Assembly: GCA_019417325.1 (NCBI GenBank)
Contig: DXVO01000019.1
Coordinates: 1 to 64,000 of the forward strand
Direction of reading: 5' to 3'
DNA length: 64,000 nt
Source: Parabacteroides sp.
GTDB lineage: Bacteria; Bacteroidota; Bacteroidia; Bacteroidales; Tannerellaceae
Each line of letters opens with the position of its first letter. Position 1 is the first letter of the stretch. Below, piece after piece: positions 36,732 through 44,710 of the stretch. The notes under the pieces were generated by a model. The model did no database searches, was not told where the DNA came from, and saw only the letters and a list, made by a program, of their open reading frames with translations. The position numbers and the translations under genes are program-made.

Positions 36732-37673
36732 ATGAGTGCACAAACTCCTTTCTTGGTGTTTTCGGGAACCAACTCCCGGTATCTTGCAGAGAAAATTTGC
36801 AACAGTCTTGGTTGTCCTCTGGGACAGATGAATATCCAACATTTCGCTGATGGTGAATTCTCCGTATCTTATGAAGAATCAATTCGCGGACGTGACGTAT
36901 TCCTGGTACAATCCACATTTCCTAATTCTGACAATCTGATGGAACTTCTCCTGATGATCGATGCAGCGAAGCGTGCTTCTGCACATTCTATCATCGCCGT
37001 TGTTCCTTATTTCGGCTGGGCTCGTCAGGACAGAAAGGATAAACCGCGTGTTTCCATTGGTGCAAAGTTAATCGCAGATATGTTGAGTACGGCAGGTATC
37101 AACCGTTTGATTACGATGGACCTGCATGCAGACCAGATACAGGGATTCTTCAATGTACCTGTTGACCACCTTTATGCTTCATCTGTGTTCCTGGATTATA
37201 TCAAGGGAGAATTGCCTTTGGATAATTTGTGTATCGCAACTCCTGACGTAGGGGGTACAAAACGTGCCAGCAGCTATTCCAAATATCTGGGCTTGCCGAT
37301 GGTAATTTGCCACAAATCCCGTCTGCGTGCAAATGAAGTAGCGGAAATGCGTATCATTGGTGACGTAGAAGGTCTGGATGTTTTGCTGGTAGATGATATG
37401 GTAGATACAGCTGGTACAATAACAAAAGCAGCCAATCTGATGATGGAAAACGGTGCAAAGTCTGTTCGTGCCATTGCCAGCCATGCTGTAATGTCGGACC
37501 CTGCTTCTACACGTGTAGACCAGTCTGCTTTGACTGAAATGATTTTCACAGACTCTATTCCTTATGCTAAAAAATGCGAGAAGGTGAAAGTATTGTCTGT
37601 TGCCGATATGTTTGCAGAGGCTATCCGTCGTGTATGTAGCGGCGAGTCTATCAGCTCTTTGTATGCTATTTAA
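36732..37673 (+). CDS. prs: Ribose-phosphate pyrophosphokinase
   Basis: 313 aa enzyme that makes PRPP from ribose 5-phosphate and ATP, feeding purine, pyrimidine, His and NAD synthesis (nadC, purA, purB and hisS substrates all lie in this window). The ATP site FADGEFSVSYEESIRGRDVF is near residue 37, the flexible loop near GWARQDRKDKPR, and the PRPP loop DVLLVDDMVDTAGTI near residue 218. Confidence 0.96.
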   Translation: MSAQTPFLVFSGTNSRYLAEKICNSLGCPLGQMNIQHFADGEFSVSYEESIRGRDVFLVQSTFPNSDNLMELLLMIDAAKRASAHSIIAVVPYFGWARQDRKDKPRVSIGAKLIADMLSTAGINRLITMDLHADQIQGFFNVPVDHLYASSVFLDYIKGELPLDNLCIATPDVGGTKRASSYSKYLGLPMVICHKSRLRANEVAEMRIIGDVEGLDVLLVDDMVDTAGTITKAANLMMENGAKSVRAIASHAVMSDPASTRVDQSALTEMIFTDSIPYAKKCEKVKVLSVADMFAEAIRRVCSGESISSLYAI

Positions 37674-38105
37674 GTAGGAATACGATTATAATTTATATGG
37701 AAAAGGCTGTTTCTTTTTGAACAGCCCTAAAGTTTGGATACGTTAAATATACATATTCAAGTAAAAGAGTCTGGTACTGCACCGGACTCTTTTTTTGTCT
37801 TGATTTTTAATGAGTTTGTCCTGTTTATGCTCTGTGGAGATAAGAATGGGAAAGGAGGGAATGAAAATAAGAAAGATACTGTGTTTTTCTTGAAAGGTAC
37901 GGGATGAAATTCTGATTTCTATGCGATGAAAAATTCTTTTGATAAATATATATCTTTCTTTTGATAGCTGTTGAATATGCTTTTTACAATATAGTAATTT
38001 CTTTTTATAGTTGTCAAAAGAATATTTTATCGAATACTTTTTACCAAATCGATGGGTCGAAAATAAATATACACGGGATACTTTTTATATTCCAAAGCGA
38101 TTTTT
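37674..38105. other. 432-base gene-free region after prs
   Basis: Contains two hairpins. GGCTGTT/AACAGCC (37705-37711 and 37720-37726) has a T-run only when read on the minus strand. AAGAGTC/GACTCTT (37763-37797) ends in TTTTTTT on the plus strand. The rest, to 38105, is AT-rich with no convincing gene. It marks the left border of the accessory island. Confidence 0.75.
37763..37797 (+). terminator. Terminator of prs
   Basis: AAAAGAGTC TGG pairs with CCG GACTCTTTT, followed by a seven-base T-run. Confidence 0.88.
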
Positions 38106-38783
38106 TTAAGCCTCTTTATCGGATAACATATATCCTTCTCCTGGGATGTTGTTGATAGTTAAAAATTTATCTGCTGATAAACTTTGTTTGAGCTTTTTGA
38201 TATAGTTGTAAAGGCTATGTGTGCTCATGATGGAATTTTCCCATATTTTTTCAATCTGATTATAGGGAACGACTTTATTTTTTTGTCCATATAATAAATT
38301 CAATAAGGCAAACTCTAATTGGCTAAGTCTGCCTAATTCATTGTTGTCTTTATACAGAATGCGCTTTTGTATGTCCAGCTCGAGTTCTCCTATTGATATT
38401 CGGATGGAAGATTGGTTGTTTAATTTAGTGTGTCTTTTTATATATGCCTTTAGTACATCCAATTCGAAAGGTTTTTCCAGGTACACAATTGCTCCTGCAT
38501 CCAAAGCGCTGATTTGTTTATCTTTTTCTGTATGGGAGGAAACAAAAATAATAGGTGTTTCCGGTGCTATAAGCCTTAATTCCGGGAGGATATGAATTCC
38601 GTCGTCATTACCTATTTCAACATCTAAAATAATGATATCAGGATTGAATTCTTTTAATACGGCACAGATAGCAATTAGTGTACTTTGATAATGGATTTCA
38701 TATCCGGCATCTTCTAGCGCCACTTTAATTATATTTCCAAATACTGTATCGTCATCGACAAATAGGATTTTTTGTTTATTCAT
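38106..38783 (-). CDS. OmpR-type response regulator
   Basis: 225 aa. Receiver domain (residues 1-120) with acidic pocket DDD at 10-12, phosphoacceptor Asp54 (LDVEIG), Ser/Thr at VSSH near 84 and the Lys in LEKPFE near 107. The C-terminal winged helix (about 130-222, LSQLEFALLNLLYGQ, then HSLYNYIKKLKQSL) binds DNA. Its probable partner is the histidine kinase at 41322-42692 on the same strand. The genes between them are on the other strand, so the pair is split. Confidence 0.92.
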   Translation of the reverse strand: MNKQKILFVDDDTVFGNIIKVALEDAGYEIHYQSTLIAICAVLKEFNPDIIILDVEIGNDDGIHILPELRLIAPETPIIFVSSHTEKDKQISALDAGAIVYLEKPFELDVLKAYIKRHTKLNNQSSIRISIGELELDIQKRILYKDNNELGRLSQLEFALLNLLYGQKNKVVPYNQIEKIWENSIMSTHSLYNYIKKLKQSLSADKFLTINNIPGEGYMLSDKEA

Positions 38784-39049
38784 AGATGTAATAAATTAGT
38801 GTATAAGATTTCACTTTTTGGCGAAATTGATATACAATATTCGTGAAATATTTCAATACCTGCAAGCTGTTTCCGGATAATTTTGTAAATGAACAGGAGA
38901 TATACCTTGTCTTCTTCGTGTCTCTGTGAAATATATAACAGAAGTAATCGAAATTTTTAATTTGATGACCTATATGTTACCAGATTGTTAGCGATGGTCT
39001 TAATCCTATTGTGTTACTTTGAAAATATAAAATTTTAAATAAAAATAAG

Positions 39050-39511
39050 ATGAATAGAGTGCTATGGAATAGTAAAAGAGTGTGTGCCTTGAATGTTGAA
39101 AAAAGAACTTTTATTGAGATTCTGTTTGTCTTGATGGGTTTAATCCTTATTGGAGGGCTGACGTCTTGTTCGGAAAAGAAAGAAGGGGACAATACGGGAA
39201 TAGGCTTGGCAACTTCACAGATAAAGTTTGGAAAGGAAGGAGGCGTTCAAGAGGTTGAAGCAAAACATGCTTCATGGTGGATTAGTGAGGCACTCCTTAA
39301 TGACAAAAATCTTTTAACGGATTCAACATTGACATATATTAGGGATGGCTATCAATGCCCTATCGGAATTGAATCGGATCTTTTTTCTATCAAAAAGAAA
39401 GACAATGTGTTGGCGGTGGAGCTTTCTCCGATAAAAGAGTCTGAATCAAGGGAATTCTTCATTGTGTTGCAGCATGAAGGATATTATGAACATTTATTTA
39501 TTTATCAATAA
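39050..39511 (+). CDS. BACON-like small lipoprotein, copy 1 (candidate protease inhibitor)
   Basis: 153 aa. Lipobox GLTSC with Cys40 after an unusually long N-region. The mature part (about 113 aa) is all-beta looking: SQIKFGKEGGVQEVEAKHAS then WWI, later FSIKKKDNVLAVEL and a closing LFIYQ, which resembles the BACON fold. It is nearly identical in its first third to copy 2 at 40802. It precedes a C10 protease; in Bacteroides fragilis C10 protease genes are accompanied by inhibitor genes, so an inhibitor role is possible but is inference. Confidence 0.75.
   Translation: MNRVLWNSKRVCALNVEKRTFIEILFVLMGLILIGGLTSCSEKKEGDNTGIGLATSQIKFGKEGGVQEVEAKHASWWISEALLNDKNLLTDSTLTYIRDGYQCPIGIESDLFSIKKKDNVLAVELSPIKESESREFFIVLQHEGYYEHLFIYQ
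39164..39284 (+). repeat. 121-bp direct duplication, copy 1
   Basis: Bases 39164-39284 and 40859-40979 are identical except one position (A at 39262, G at 40957), a constant offset of 1695. It covers the lipobox and first third of the two mature lipoproteins. Confidence 0.92.
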
Positions 39512-39581
39512 TGAATTATGTCTCATTTAAATAAGGATATTAAAATAGGGTTATATTATTAAATTTAAATTAGAAAAAATC

Positions 39582-40805
39582 ATGAGAAAATTAGTTTTAG
39601 CTGTAACGAGTATTTTTGCATTAGGCTTGTTGTTTTCATCTTGTAGTAAAGATGAAAATGTGATCAGTTCAGATTTGGTGCAAAGCATTCAAGAAACGGC
39701 GGGATTTAAGGTTTCTCCGGAACAGGCTGTCGATAGATTGAAACACTTTATAGATGCTGGTTTAACAAAGGCTTCTAAAGAAATTCATGTTAAAAACATT
39801 GAAGCTTTAACTAAGGAAAAATGTGATACAAAAGCAGCGCTTTTGGAAAATATACCTGATACGTTGATGTATATTGTTAATTTAGCAGATGAACAAGGCT
39901 TTGCATTAATGTCTGCTGATAAAAGAACTGAACCTATATTTGCTTTGATAGACAGTGGAAATTTTAGTTTGAAAGAAAGGGATTCAACTATAAATCCGGG
40001 CTTTGAAATGTTTTTAAATATGACAGAAAGTTATATCACATCTAAGATAATTGAAACTAAAACGGTTAGTGGAAATGGTGATGCAGATTGGACTTTAACT
40101 AAATCGACTCGGCCTAAATTAGATTATTTATGGGATCAATGGGATCCATACAATATGTATACACCTTTGGAAAATGGAAAACATACACCAGTAGGTTGTG
40201 TTGCTACGGCATTGGGAATGGTTACTGCTCACTTTAAGAAGTCATTTACGATCAATGGATATAATCTCGATTTGTCAGGGCAGATATATACGACATCAGA
40301 TCTTTTAGCTAATTCAGAAAAGGCGAGTATTGTTGCCCGGTTATTAAGTGAAATCGGGGATAAGGTCTCTATGCGCTATTTTTTATCTGGAAGTTATGCC
40401 TATACAAATGATGCTGAGGCATATTTAAAAGATGTATCAGGGATTCAATATGTAACGGGGTTTAGAGATTATGGGTCAAATATTGCTGTCGAAAATCTAT
40501 ATAATTGTTTGAGGAGTAAAAGTGGATTGGTTGTAATACGTGGAACAAAGAGTGATAATTCAGTAGGGCATATGTGGGTTATGGATGGAGTTCAAAGTTA
40601 CAGTAGTACCCATGATTCTAAAACATTAGATTTATTCCACTGTAATTGGGGATGGGGAGGTTTTCAGGATGGTTATTATTTACAGGCTATCTATATTTTT
40701 ACAACTTCGGGCCATTTTATAAGTGGTGGGCCAACAGACAATGCTCCTGTATCGTATCCTATAGATTTGAAATATTGTGCAGTTAATAATAAAAGAATCG
40801 AATGA
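39582..40805 (+). CDS. C10-family (streptopain-type) cysteine protease lipoprotein
   Basis: 407 aa. Lipobox FSSC (Cys21), then a propeptide to about residue 165 (ADEQGFALMSADKRTEPIFA is typical of the Spi-type pro-domain), then the mature papain-like protease. Catalytic Cys206 in TPVGCVATALGMV and His330 in GHMWVMDG correspond to SpeB Cys and His; HCNWGWGG follows as in the family. It is probably surface-anchored. Homologous B. fragilis Bfp proteases cleave host proteins. Its stop overlaps the next lipoprotein start (ATGA), so production of both is coupled. Confidence 0.93.
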   Translation: MRKLVLAVTSIFALGLLFSSCSKDENVISSDLVQSIQETAGFKVSPEQAVDRLKHFIDAGLTKASKEIHVKNIEALTKEKCDTKAALLENIPDTLMYIVNLADEQGFALMSADKRTEPIFALIDSGNFSLKERDSTINPGFEMFLNMTESYITSKIIETKTVSGNGDADWTLTKSTRPKLDYLWDQWDPYNMYTPLENGKHTPVGCVATALGMVTAHFKKSFTINGYNLDLSGQIYTTSDLLANSEKASIVARLLSEIGDKVSMRYFLSGSYAYTNDAEAYLKDVSGIQYVTGFRDYGSNIAVENLYNCLRSKSGLVVIRGTKSDNSVGHMWVMDGVQSYSSTHDSKTLDLFHCNWGWGGFQDGYYLQAIYIFTTSGHFISGGPTDNAPVSYPIDLKYCAVNNKRIE

Positions 40806-41206
40806 TGAGACATATTCTATTTTTTCTATTTAGTTTGGTCATGCTTTTGGATATGACATCTTGTTCGGAAAAGAAAGAAGGGGACAATACGGGAATAGGC
40901 TTGGCAACTTCACAGATAAAGTTTGGAAAGGAAGGAGGCGTTCAAGAGGTTGAAGCGAAACATGCTTCATGGTGGATTAATAGTGTGTCCCTTAATGGTG
41001 AAAATCTTATAATGGATTCTACGGTAACATATATTAAGGATCGCTATCAATGTCCTATTGAAGTTAAATCGGATCTTTTTTCTATCAAAAAGAAAGATAA
41101 TGTGTTGGTGGTGGAGCTTTCTCCGATAAAGGAGCCTGAATCAAGAGAGTTTGCTATCGATTTACAGAATGGAGATTATTATGAACGGTTGTATGTTTAT
41201 CAATAA
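40802..41206 (+). CDS. BACON-like small lipoprotein, copy 2 (candidate protease inhibitor)
   Basis: 134 aa. Lipobox DMTSC (Cys21). Aligns end to end with copy 1; residues about 45-65 differ most, while both ends are nearly identical. The start lies inside the protease stop (ATGA), so the two proteins are made together, which fits an inhibitor or chaperone of the protease (inference). A bidirectional terminator follows. Confidence 0.78.
   Translation: MMRHILFFLFSLVMLLDMTSCSEKKEGDNTGIGLATSQIKFGKEGGVQEVEAKHASWWINSVSLNGENLIMDSTVTYIKDRYQCPIEVKSDLFSIKKKDNVLVVELSPIKEPESREFAIDLQNGDYYERLYVYQ
40859..40979 (+). repeat. 121-bp direct duplication, copy 2
   Basis: Partner of 39164-39284 with a single mismatch. 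Similarity continues in patches further downstream, around FSIKKKDNV. Confidence 0.92.
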
Positions 41207-41280
41207 TGAACTTGTAAAAGCTATATTTTTTGACTATAGAGTCTCTTGGTACGAAACAAAACTGTGAGACTGTTAATCTA

Positions 41281-41325
41281 AACTGTGCCAGCATAACCCG
41301 GAGTTTTGCTGGCATAGTTTTTTAT
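41281..41325. terminator. Bidirectional terminator between lipoprotein and histidine kinase genes
   Basis: AACTGTGCCAGC (41281-41292) pairs with GCTGGCATAGTT (41308-41319) with one mismatch, followed by TTTTTT. It serves both convergent units. Confidence 0.85.
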
Positions 41326-42692
41326 ATTTGTGGAACTAAAGGAATTTTGCAGGTAAAAGTACTGCCTTTCCCCGGTTGGCTTTTTAAAGAAATCTTTCCG
41401 TTGTGGGCTTCGATTATATATTTGACGAATGCCAAACCGATGCCGTATCCTCTTTGATGTATTATATTCTCCCTTGGAACCTGGAAAAACTGTGTAAAGA
41501 TTTTTTTATGATATTTCTTTTCGATTCCCCAACCAGTGTCAGAGACAGTAAAGATTGCCATATCTTTTTCTTTAGATACATTAATGTCGATATCCACATT
41601 TTCATCGGAATATTTCAATGCATTTTCTACTAAATTGCGAATGACATTCATTATATAAAGGGGGTCTGCATAGACTGCCAGGCTATCGAATGAAGAATGG
41701 ATGTTTAGGGTATGAGGTTTGTCATATTGTACAGCAATGTTGGCTTTTACTTCTGCTATAAGTTCCATCAGGTCGACCTTCTCTTTTTGTAGATATACTT
41801 TCTGCCTGTTCTTTCGTGCAGTAATTAATAAAGCATCTATATCGCTGGCTAAATTTTTGGTTTGCTTAATCGTTCTGTTCAGCAGGTTCAGGGTAACAGC
41901 ATCATTTTCTTTTGTTTTGACATAACTAAGCATGGCAACTACTCCGTTCAAGGGCGATTTTAAATCATGGACAGTACCGTTTACACTGGCTTCCCGTTGT
42001 TTAAAGAGTTCATCTTTTCGTTTAACTGTAATAGCCAAAAAGATAACGCAACCGATAACAATCCCTACCATTAATACGGATTCGATGAGTATCCATAGCA
42101 TAGTTTTGATAAAGTCAGATAATGGAAAATCGGCTTGTACCTGAATAAATTGAAAACCTTTAGTGCCAATAGGATATAATTGTGTGAATTTACCTTTGGC
42201 ACAGTTAAATGGAAATGTTCCAATATGTTTAATCCTTGTAGTGTCTTTATCATACAAAATGATATTATAATTAAGTATTAAGGAATCCTCTAAACTTTTT
42301 TTAGAAAAGAGACTATCGAGTTTTGTTAAGTGCAAAAAGTTTTTGTTTTTAATTAAACCGTCTTGTTCTTTTTGCATAATATAGTCATAGATATTATCTC
42401 CTATCCTTTTTCTTCTTATATCCGTTAGGTTGATTGTATCTCCTTGCAATTTGCTCTTTTCTTCAGGCGTCATGTCTTTCGCCGATTTCATAACTATTTT
42501 AGGAGCATTGGGATTGTGTGCACGAGAAAATGAACGTAAGGTTAGTTCTTCTTTAATACTCTCAAGAAGAATATTCTCCGTTGATTGCATTCTTTCGGAT
42601 ATATAAACATTGTATATATTGTATACCCAAACGCCTTGTAAGCATATAGTTATGATACCTGCTAAGAGTGATATGTAAATTACTTTTTTCAT
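41322..42692 (-). CDS. Sensor histidine kinase
   Basis: 456 aa. Membrane helices at about 4-27 and 197-221 enclose a periplasmic sensor region of about 170 aa. HisKA with phosphoacceptor His242 (VHDLKSPLNG), then the ATP-binding domain: N box NVIRNLVENALKYS near residue 340, G1 DTGWGI, F box FTQFFQ and G2 GYGIGLAF. Probable partner of the response regulator at 38106. It is divergent from the peptide cassette, 151 bases away, so it may sense conditions or peptide and control that promoter (inference). Confidence 0.92.
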   Translation of the reverse strand: MKKVIYISLLAGIITICLQGVWVYNIYNVYISERMQSTENILLESIKEELTLRSFSRAHNPNAPKIVMKSAKDMTPEEKSKLQGDTINLTDIRRKRIGDNIYDYIMQKEQDGLIKNKNFLHLTKLDSLFSKKSLEDSLILNYNIILYDKDTTRIKHIGTFPFNCAKGKFTQLYPIGTKGFQFIQVQADFPLSDFIKTMLWILIESVLMVGIVIGCVIFLAITVKRKDELFKQREASVNGTVHDLKSPLNGVVAMLSYVKTKENDAVTLNLLNRTIKQTKNLASDIDALLITARKNRQKVYLQKEKVDLMELIAEVKANIAVQYDKPHTLNIHSSFDSLAVYADPLYIMNVIRNLVENALKYSDENVDIDINVSKEKDMAIFTVSDTGWGIEKKYHKKIFTQFFQVPRENIIHQRGYGIGLAFVKYIIEAHNGKISLKSQPGKGSTFTCKIPLVPQI

Positions 42693-42807
42693 GATTTATA
42701 TCTATGATTACTATTCGTATGGATTTTATAAGAAAAGTAATAATTTCTTGTTGTAATGGTTACTTGTTTATTACTCGTTGATTAGCAATAGCCGTACAAA
42801 TATAATA

Positions 42808-42815
42808 TAAATTTG
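42808..42815 (+). promoter_or_regulatory. -7 promoter box for the peptide cassette
   Basis: TAAATTTG fits TAnnTTTG and lies 28 bases before the first peptide ATG. The AT-rich divergent region 42693-42843 also holds similar words (TTACTTGTTTATTAC) that could be regulator sites, but no clear operator was seen. Confidence 0.5.
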
Positions 42816-42843
42816 CGTTTATAAATTAAAATTGAATTATAAA

Positions 42844-42963
42844 ATGGAAATAGAACAATTGAATAAAGAAGATTTGTATATTTTGAGAGCAGGGAAATGG
42901 ATTTGTATAGAAGGGGAATGGTTCTGGATTGATATGGCCGATTATGAACCTGATGATATTTGA
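42844..42963 (+). CDS. Candidate precursor peptide A with leader-like N-terminus, 39 aa
   Basis: A short ORF starting at the first ATG after the promoter box. Residues 6-17 read LNKEDLYILRAG. Counting back from the Gly at 17, hydrophobic residues stand at -4 (L14), -7 (L11) and -12 (L6), exactly as in peptide B and in double-glycine leaders cut by C39 peptidases; here the pair is Ala-Gly. The 22-residue remainder starts KWICIEGEWFWIDM and is acidic, with one Cys and three Trp. Gap to peptide B: 52 bases. Not previously named by me; real translation needs proof. Confidence 0.6.
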   Translation: MEIEQLNKEDLYILRAGKWICIEGEWFWIDMADYEPDDI

Positions 42964-43015
42964 AAAAGGATGTATCGATACAATCTATAGTATTAACAAC
43001 TTAAATTAAATTATT

Positions 43016-43225
43016 ATGAATTCTTTAATGAGTTTACCAATTTATTTGGTAGAAAAATTAGGACAAGAGGAAATGCTTCTGGTAAGAGGAGGTAGCCAAT
43101 CTGTTAGTACTAATAATAGTACTGGAACTTGTGGCGGAACGAATAATGGAAGTGGACATTGTGGTGGAACAAATAATGGTAGTGGAACTTGTGGTGATAT
43201 CCCTAAAGAAAGTCCTACAGAATAG
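43016..43225 (+). CDS. Candidate RiPP precursor peptide B with three Cys repeats, 69 aa
   Basis: Leader residues 1-26 end in VRGG (G25-G26), with hydrophobic residues at -4 (V23), -7 (M20) and -12 (L15), the double-glycine consensus for C39-peptidase exporters. The 43-residue core is Asn/Gly/Ser/Thr rich. Residues 33-62 are three tandem 10-residue units, NNSTGTCGGT, NNGSGHCGGT and NNGSGTCGDI, with Cys39, Cys49 and Cys59. A radical SAM/SPASM maturase begins 65 bases downstream and a C39 exporter is in the same cassette. It resembles the GG-leader radical-SAM natural-product families of Bacteroidetes, but the core is not one I recognise. Confidence 0.8.
   Translation: MNSLMSLPIYLVEKLGQEEMLLVRGGSQSVSTNNSTGTCGGTNNGSGHCGGTNNGSGTCGDIPKESPTE
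43112..43201 (+). repeat. Three tandem 30-bp repeats in peptide B
   Basis: Units at 43112-43141, 43142-43171 and 43172-43201 each encode ten residues with one central Cys. Most differences are in third positions or single codons, so the array arose by in-frame duplication and is kept in frame. Confidence 0.9.
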
Positions 43226-43290
43226 AGTTGAAAAAATGATTCGTAAATTTAGAGGGAGAATAACTTATTCTTCCTCTATATTCATAAGGT

Positions 43291-44595
43291 ATGAAAAAAA
43301 TAAAATATCAGCTATGGGAAGAATTGTCTTCACAAATGTTTCTTCACTATAATTCATTTAGTAATCAGTTTTTGTTGCTGAATGAAAAGAAACATAATCA
43401 CTATCTATTGGATGATATATCTGATTTAGAAATAAAAGAGCCATCTTTGTATCAATTACTGTTAAACAGTCAATTTATTGTTTCTGATAATTTTGATGAA
43501 GCGGAGCTAACTTTTTATAGAAGGAAGCTGATGCAATTTGATACTTCCATGTACCAGATTATGATTAATACTACACTTGATTGTAATTTAAATTGTTGGT
43601 ATTGTTATGAAAATAGAGTACAAGGTAGTCGTCTCACAGACGAAGTTGTAGAAGCGATAGAAAAAAATATTCTATATGAATATGGGCGGATACCTTATAG
43701 TACGATTAAAATTTCCTTTTTTGGTGGAGAGCCGTTTCTCTATTTTAAGGGAATAGAACAAATTCTCAATTATGCAAATATGTTTTGTCAGGAAAGAAAC
43801 TTGAAGCTAATTGTAGATTTTACAACCAACGCAACATTAATAACAAAAGAGCAAATAGATTTTTTAAAGCAATTTGAATGTCATTTTCAAATTCCCATAG
43901 ATGGAAGTAGGCGAATCCATAATTTAATAAAGAAAGATAAGTTACAAGTTGCAGATACTTATCAACAAACAATGGAAGCTCTTCGGCTGATAAACGAGCA
44001 TATACCCAATCGGTGGATAGCAGTAAGAGTAAATTTTGATAATAGAGTATTGAGAGATATTGATGAAATCATTGCAGACATAAGTTTTTTGGATAGAAAG
44101 AATAGCTATGTTATTTTGAAGAAAGTGTGGCAAATACCTACAGATAAAGTAAATAAAGAGATGTTGCATGTTGCGATTCAAAAATTCTTTGATAATAAGT
44201 TTAGACTTGATTATTATATAATGCCGAAAAGTTGCATTTGCTTTGCTGAAAGAAATAGAATGACATTGTTTAACTATGACGGAAAGGTCTTTAAATGTTC
44301 AACAATCTCTTCTTTTGATGATGAAAATGCATTAGGTGAACTATGCTTTGAAACAGGAGAAGTAAAGTGGAACGAAAATAGAATGGCATATTGGATGAAA
44401 GATATGTCACCTGATAAATGTATCCAGTGTGAATGGTATCCTGCTTGTTTAGGACCTTGTAATAAACAATTGATGGCACATAAGGGTAAGCAAATGTGTA
44501 CATTCGATGCAATGAACATGGATCGTAAGGAATATTTGATGTATGCATTTAAATTTCAATTATTGCAAAAAGAAATAGAAAGTGCTGATAAATAG
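43291..44595 (+). CDS. Radical SAM/SPASM peptide maturase
   Basis: 434 aa. An N-terminal region (1-85) with the shape of a leader-recognition domain (QFLLLNEKKHNHYLL). The radical SAM cluster motif is C98-x3-C102-x2-C105 (LDCNLNCWYCYEN), with GGEP at 145-148 for SAM binding. A C-terminal SPASM domain carries C315, C317, C336, C377, C380, C386, C390 and C403 for two auxiliary clusters (KCIQCEWYPACLGPC). Such enzymes install thioether, cyclophane or epimer modifications on RiPP precursors. It directly follows peptide B, its likely substrate. Confidence 0.92.
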   Translation: MKKIKYQLWEELSSQMFLHYNSFSNQFLLLNEKKHNHYLLDDISDLEIKEPSLYQLLLNSQFIVSDNFDEAELTFYRRKLMQFDTSMYQIMINTTLDCNLNCWYCYENRVQGSRLTDEVVEAIEKNILYEYGRIPYSTIKISFFGGEPFLYFKGIEQILNYANMFCQERNLKLIVDFTTNATLITKEQIDFLKQFECHFQIPIDGSRRIHNLIKKDKLQVADTYQQTMEALRLINEHIPNRWIAVRVNFDNRVLRDIDEIIADISFLDRKNSYVILKKVWQIPTDKVNKEMLHVAIQKFFDNKFRLDYYIMPKSCICFAERNRMTLFNYDGKVFKCSTISSFDDENALGELCFETGEVKWNENRMAYWMKDMSPDKCIQCEWYPACLGPCNKQLMAHKGKQMCTFDAMNMDRKEYLMYAFKFQLLQKEIESADK

Positions 44596-44710
44596 TTATA
44601 AATCCTTCCTGCAATAAGAAATGTGCATTTTGATTATCTAATTATTATGTCTTAAGTTAGCAGTGTTTTGTAAATAATAACTTATTTTGTTAAATTAAAC
44701 TGTAATATTT

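Noticed and set aside
43112..43201. Short tandem repeats considered as a CRISPR array
   Set aside because: There are no spacers; units are contiguous and in frame within peptide B.
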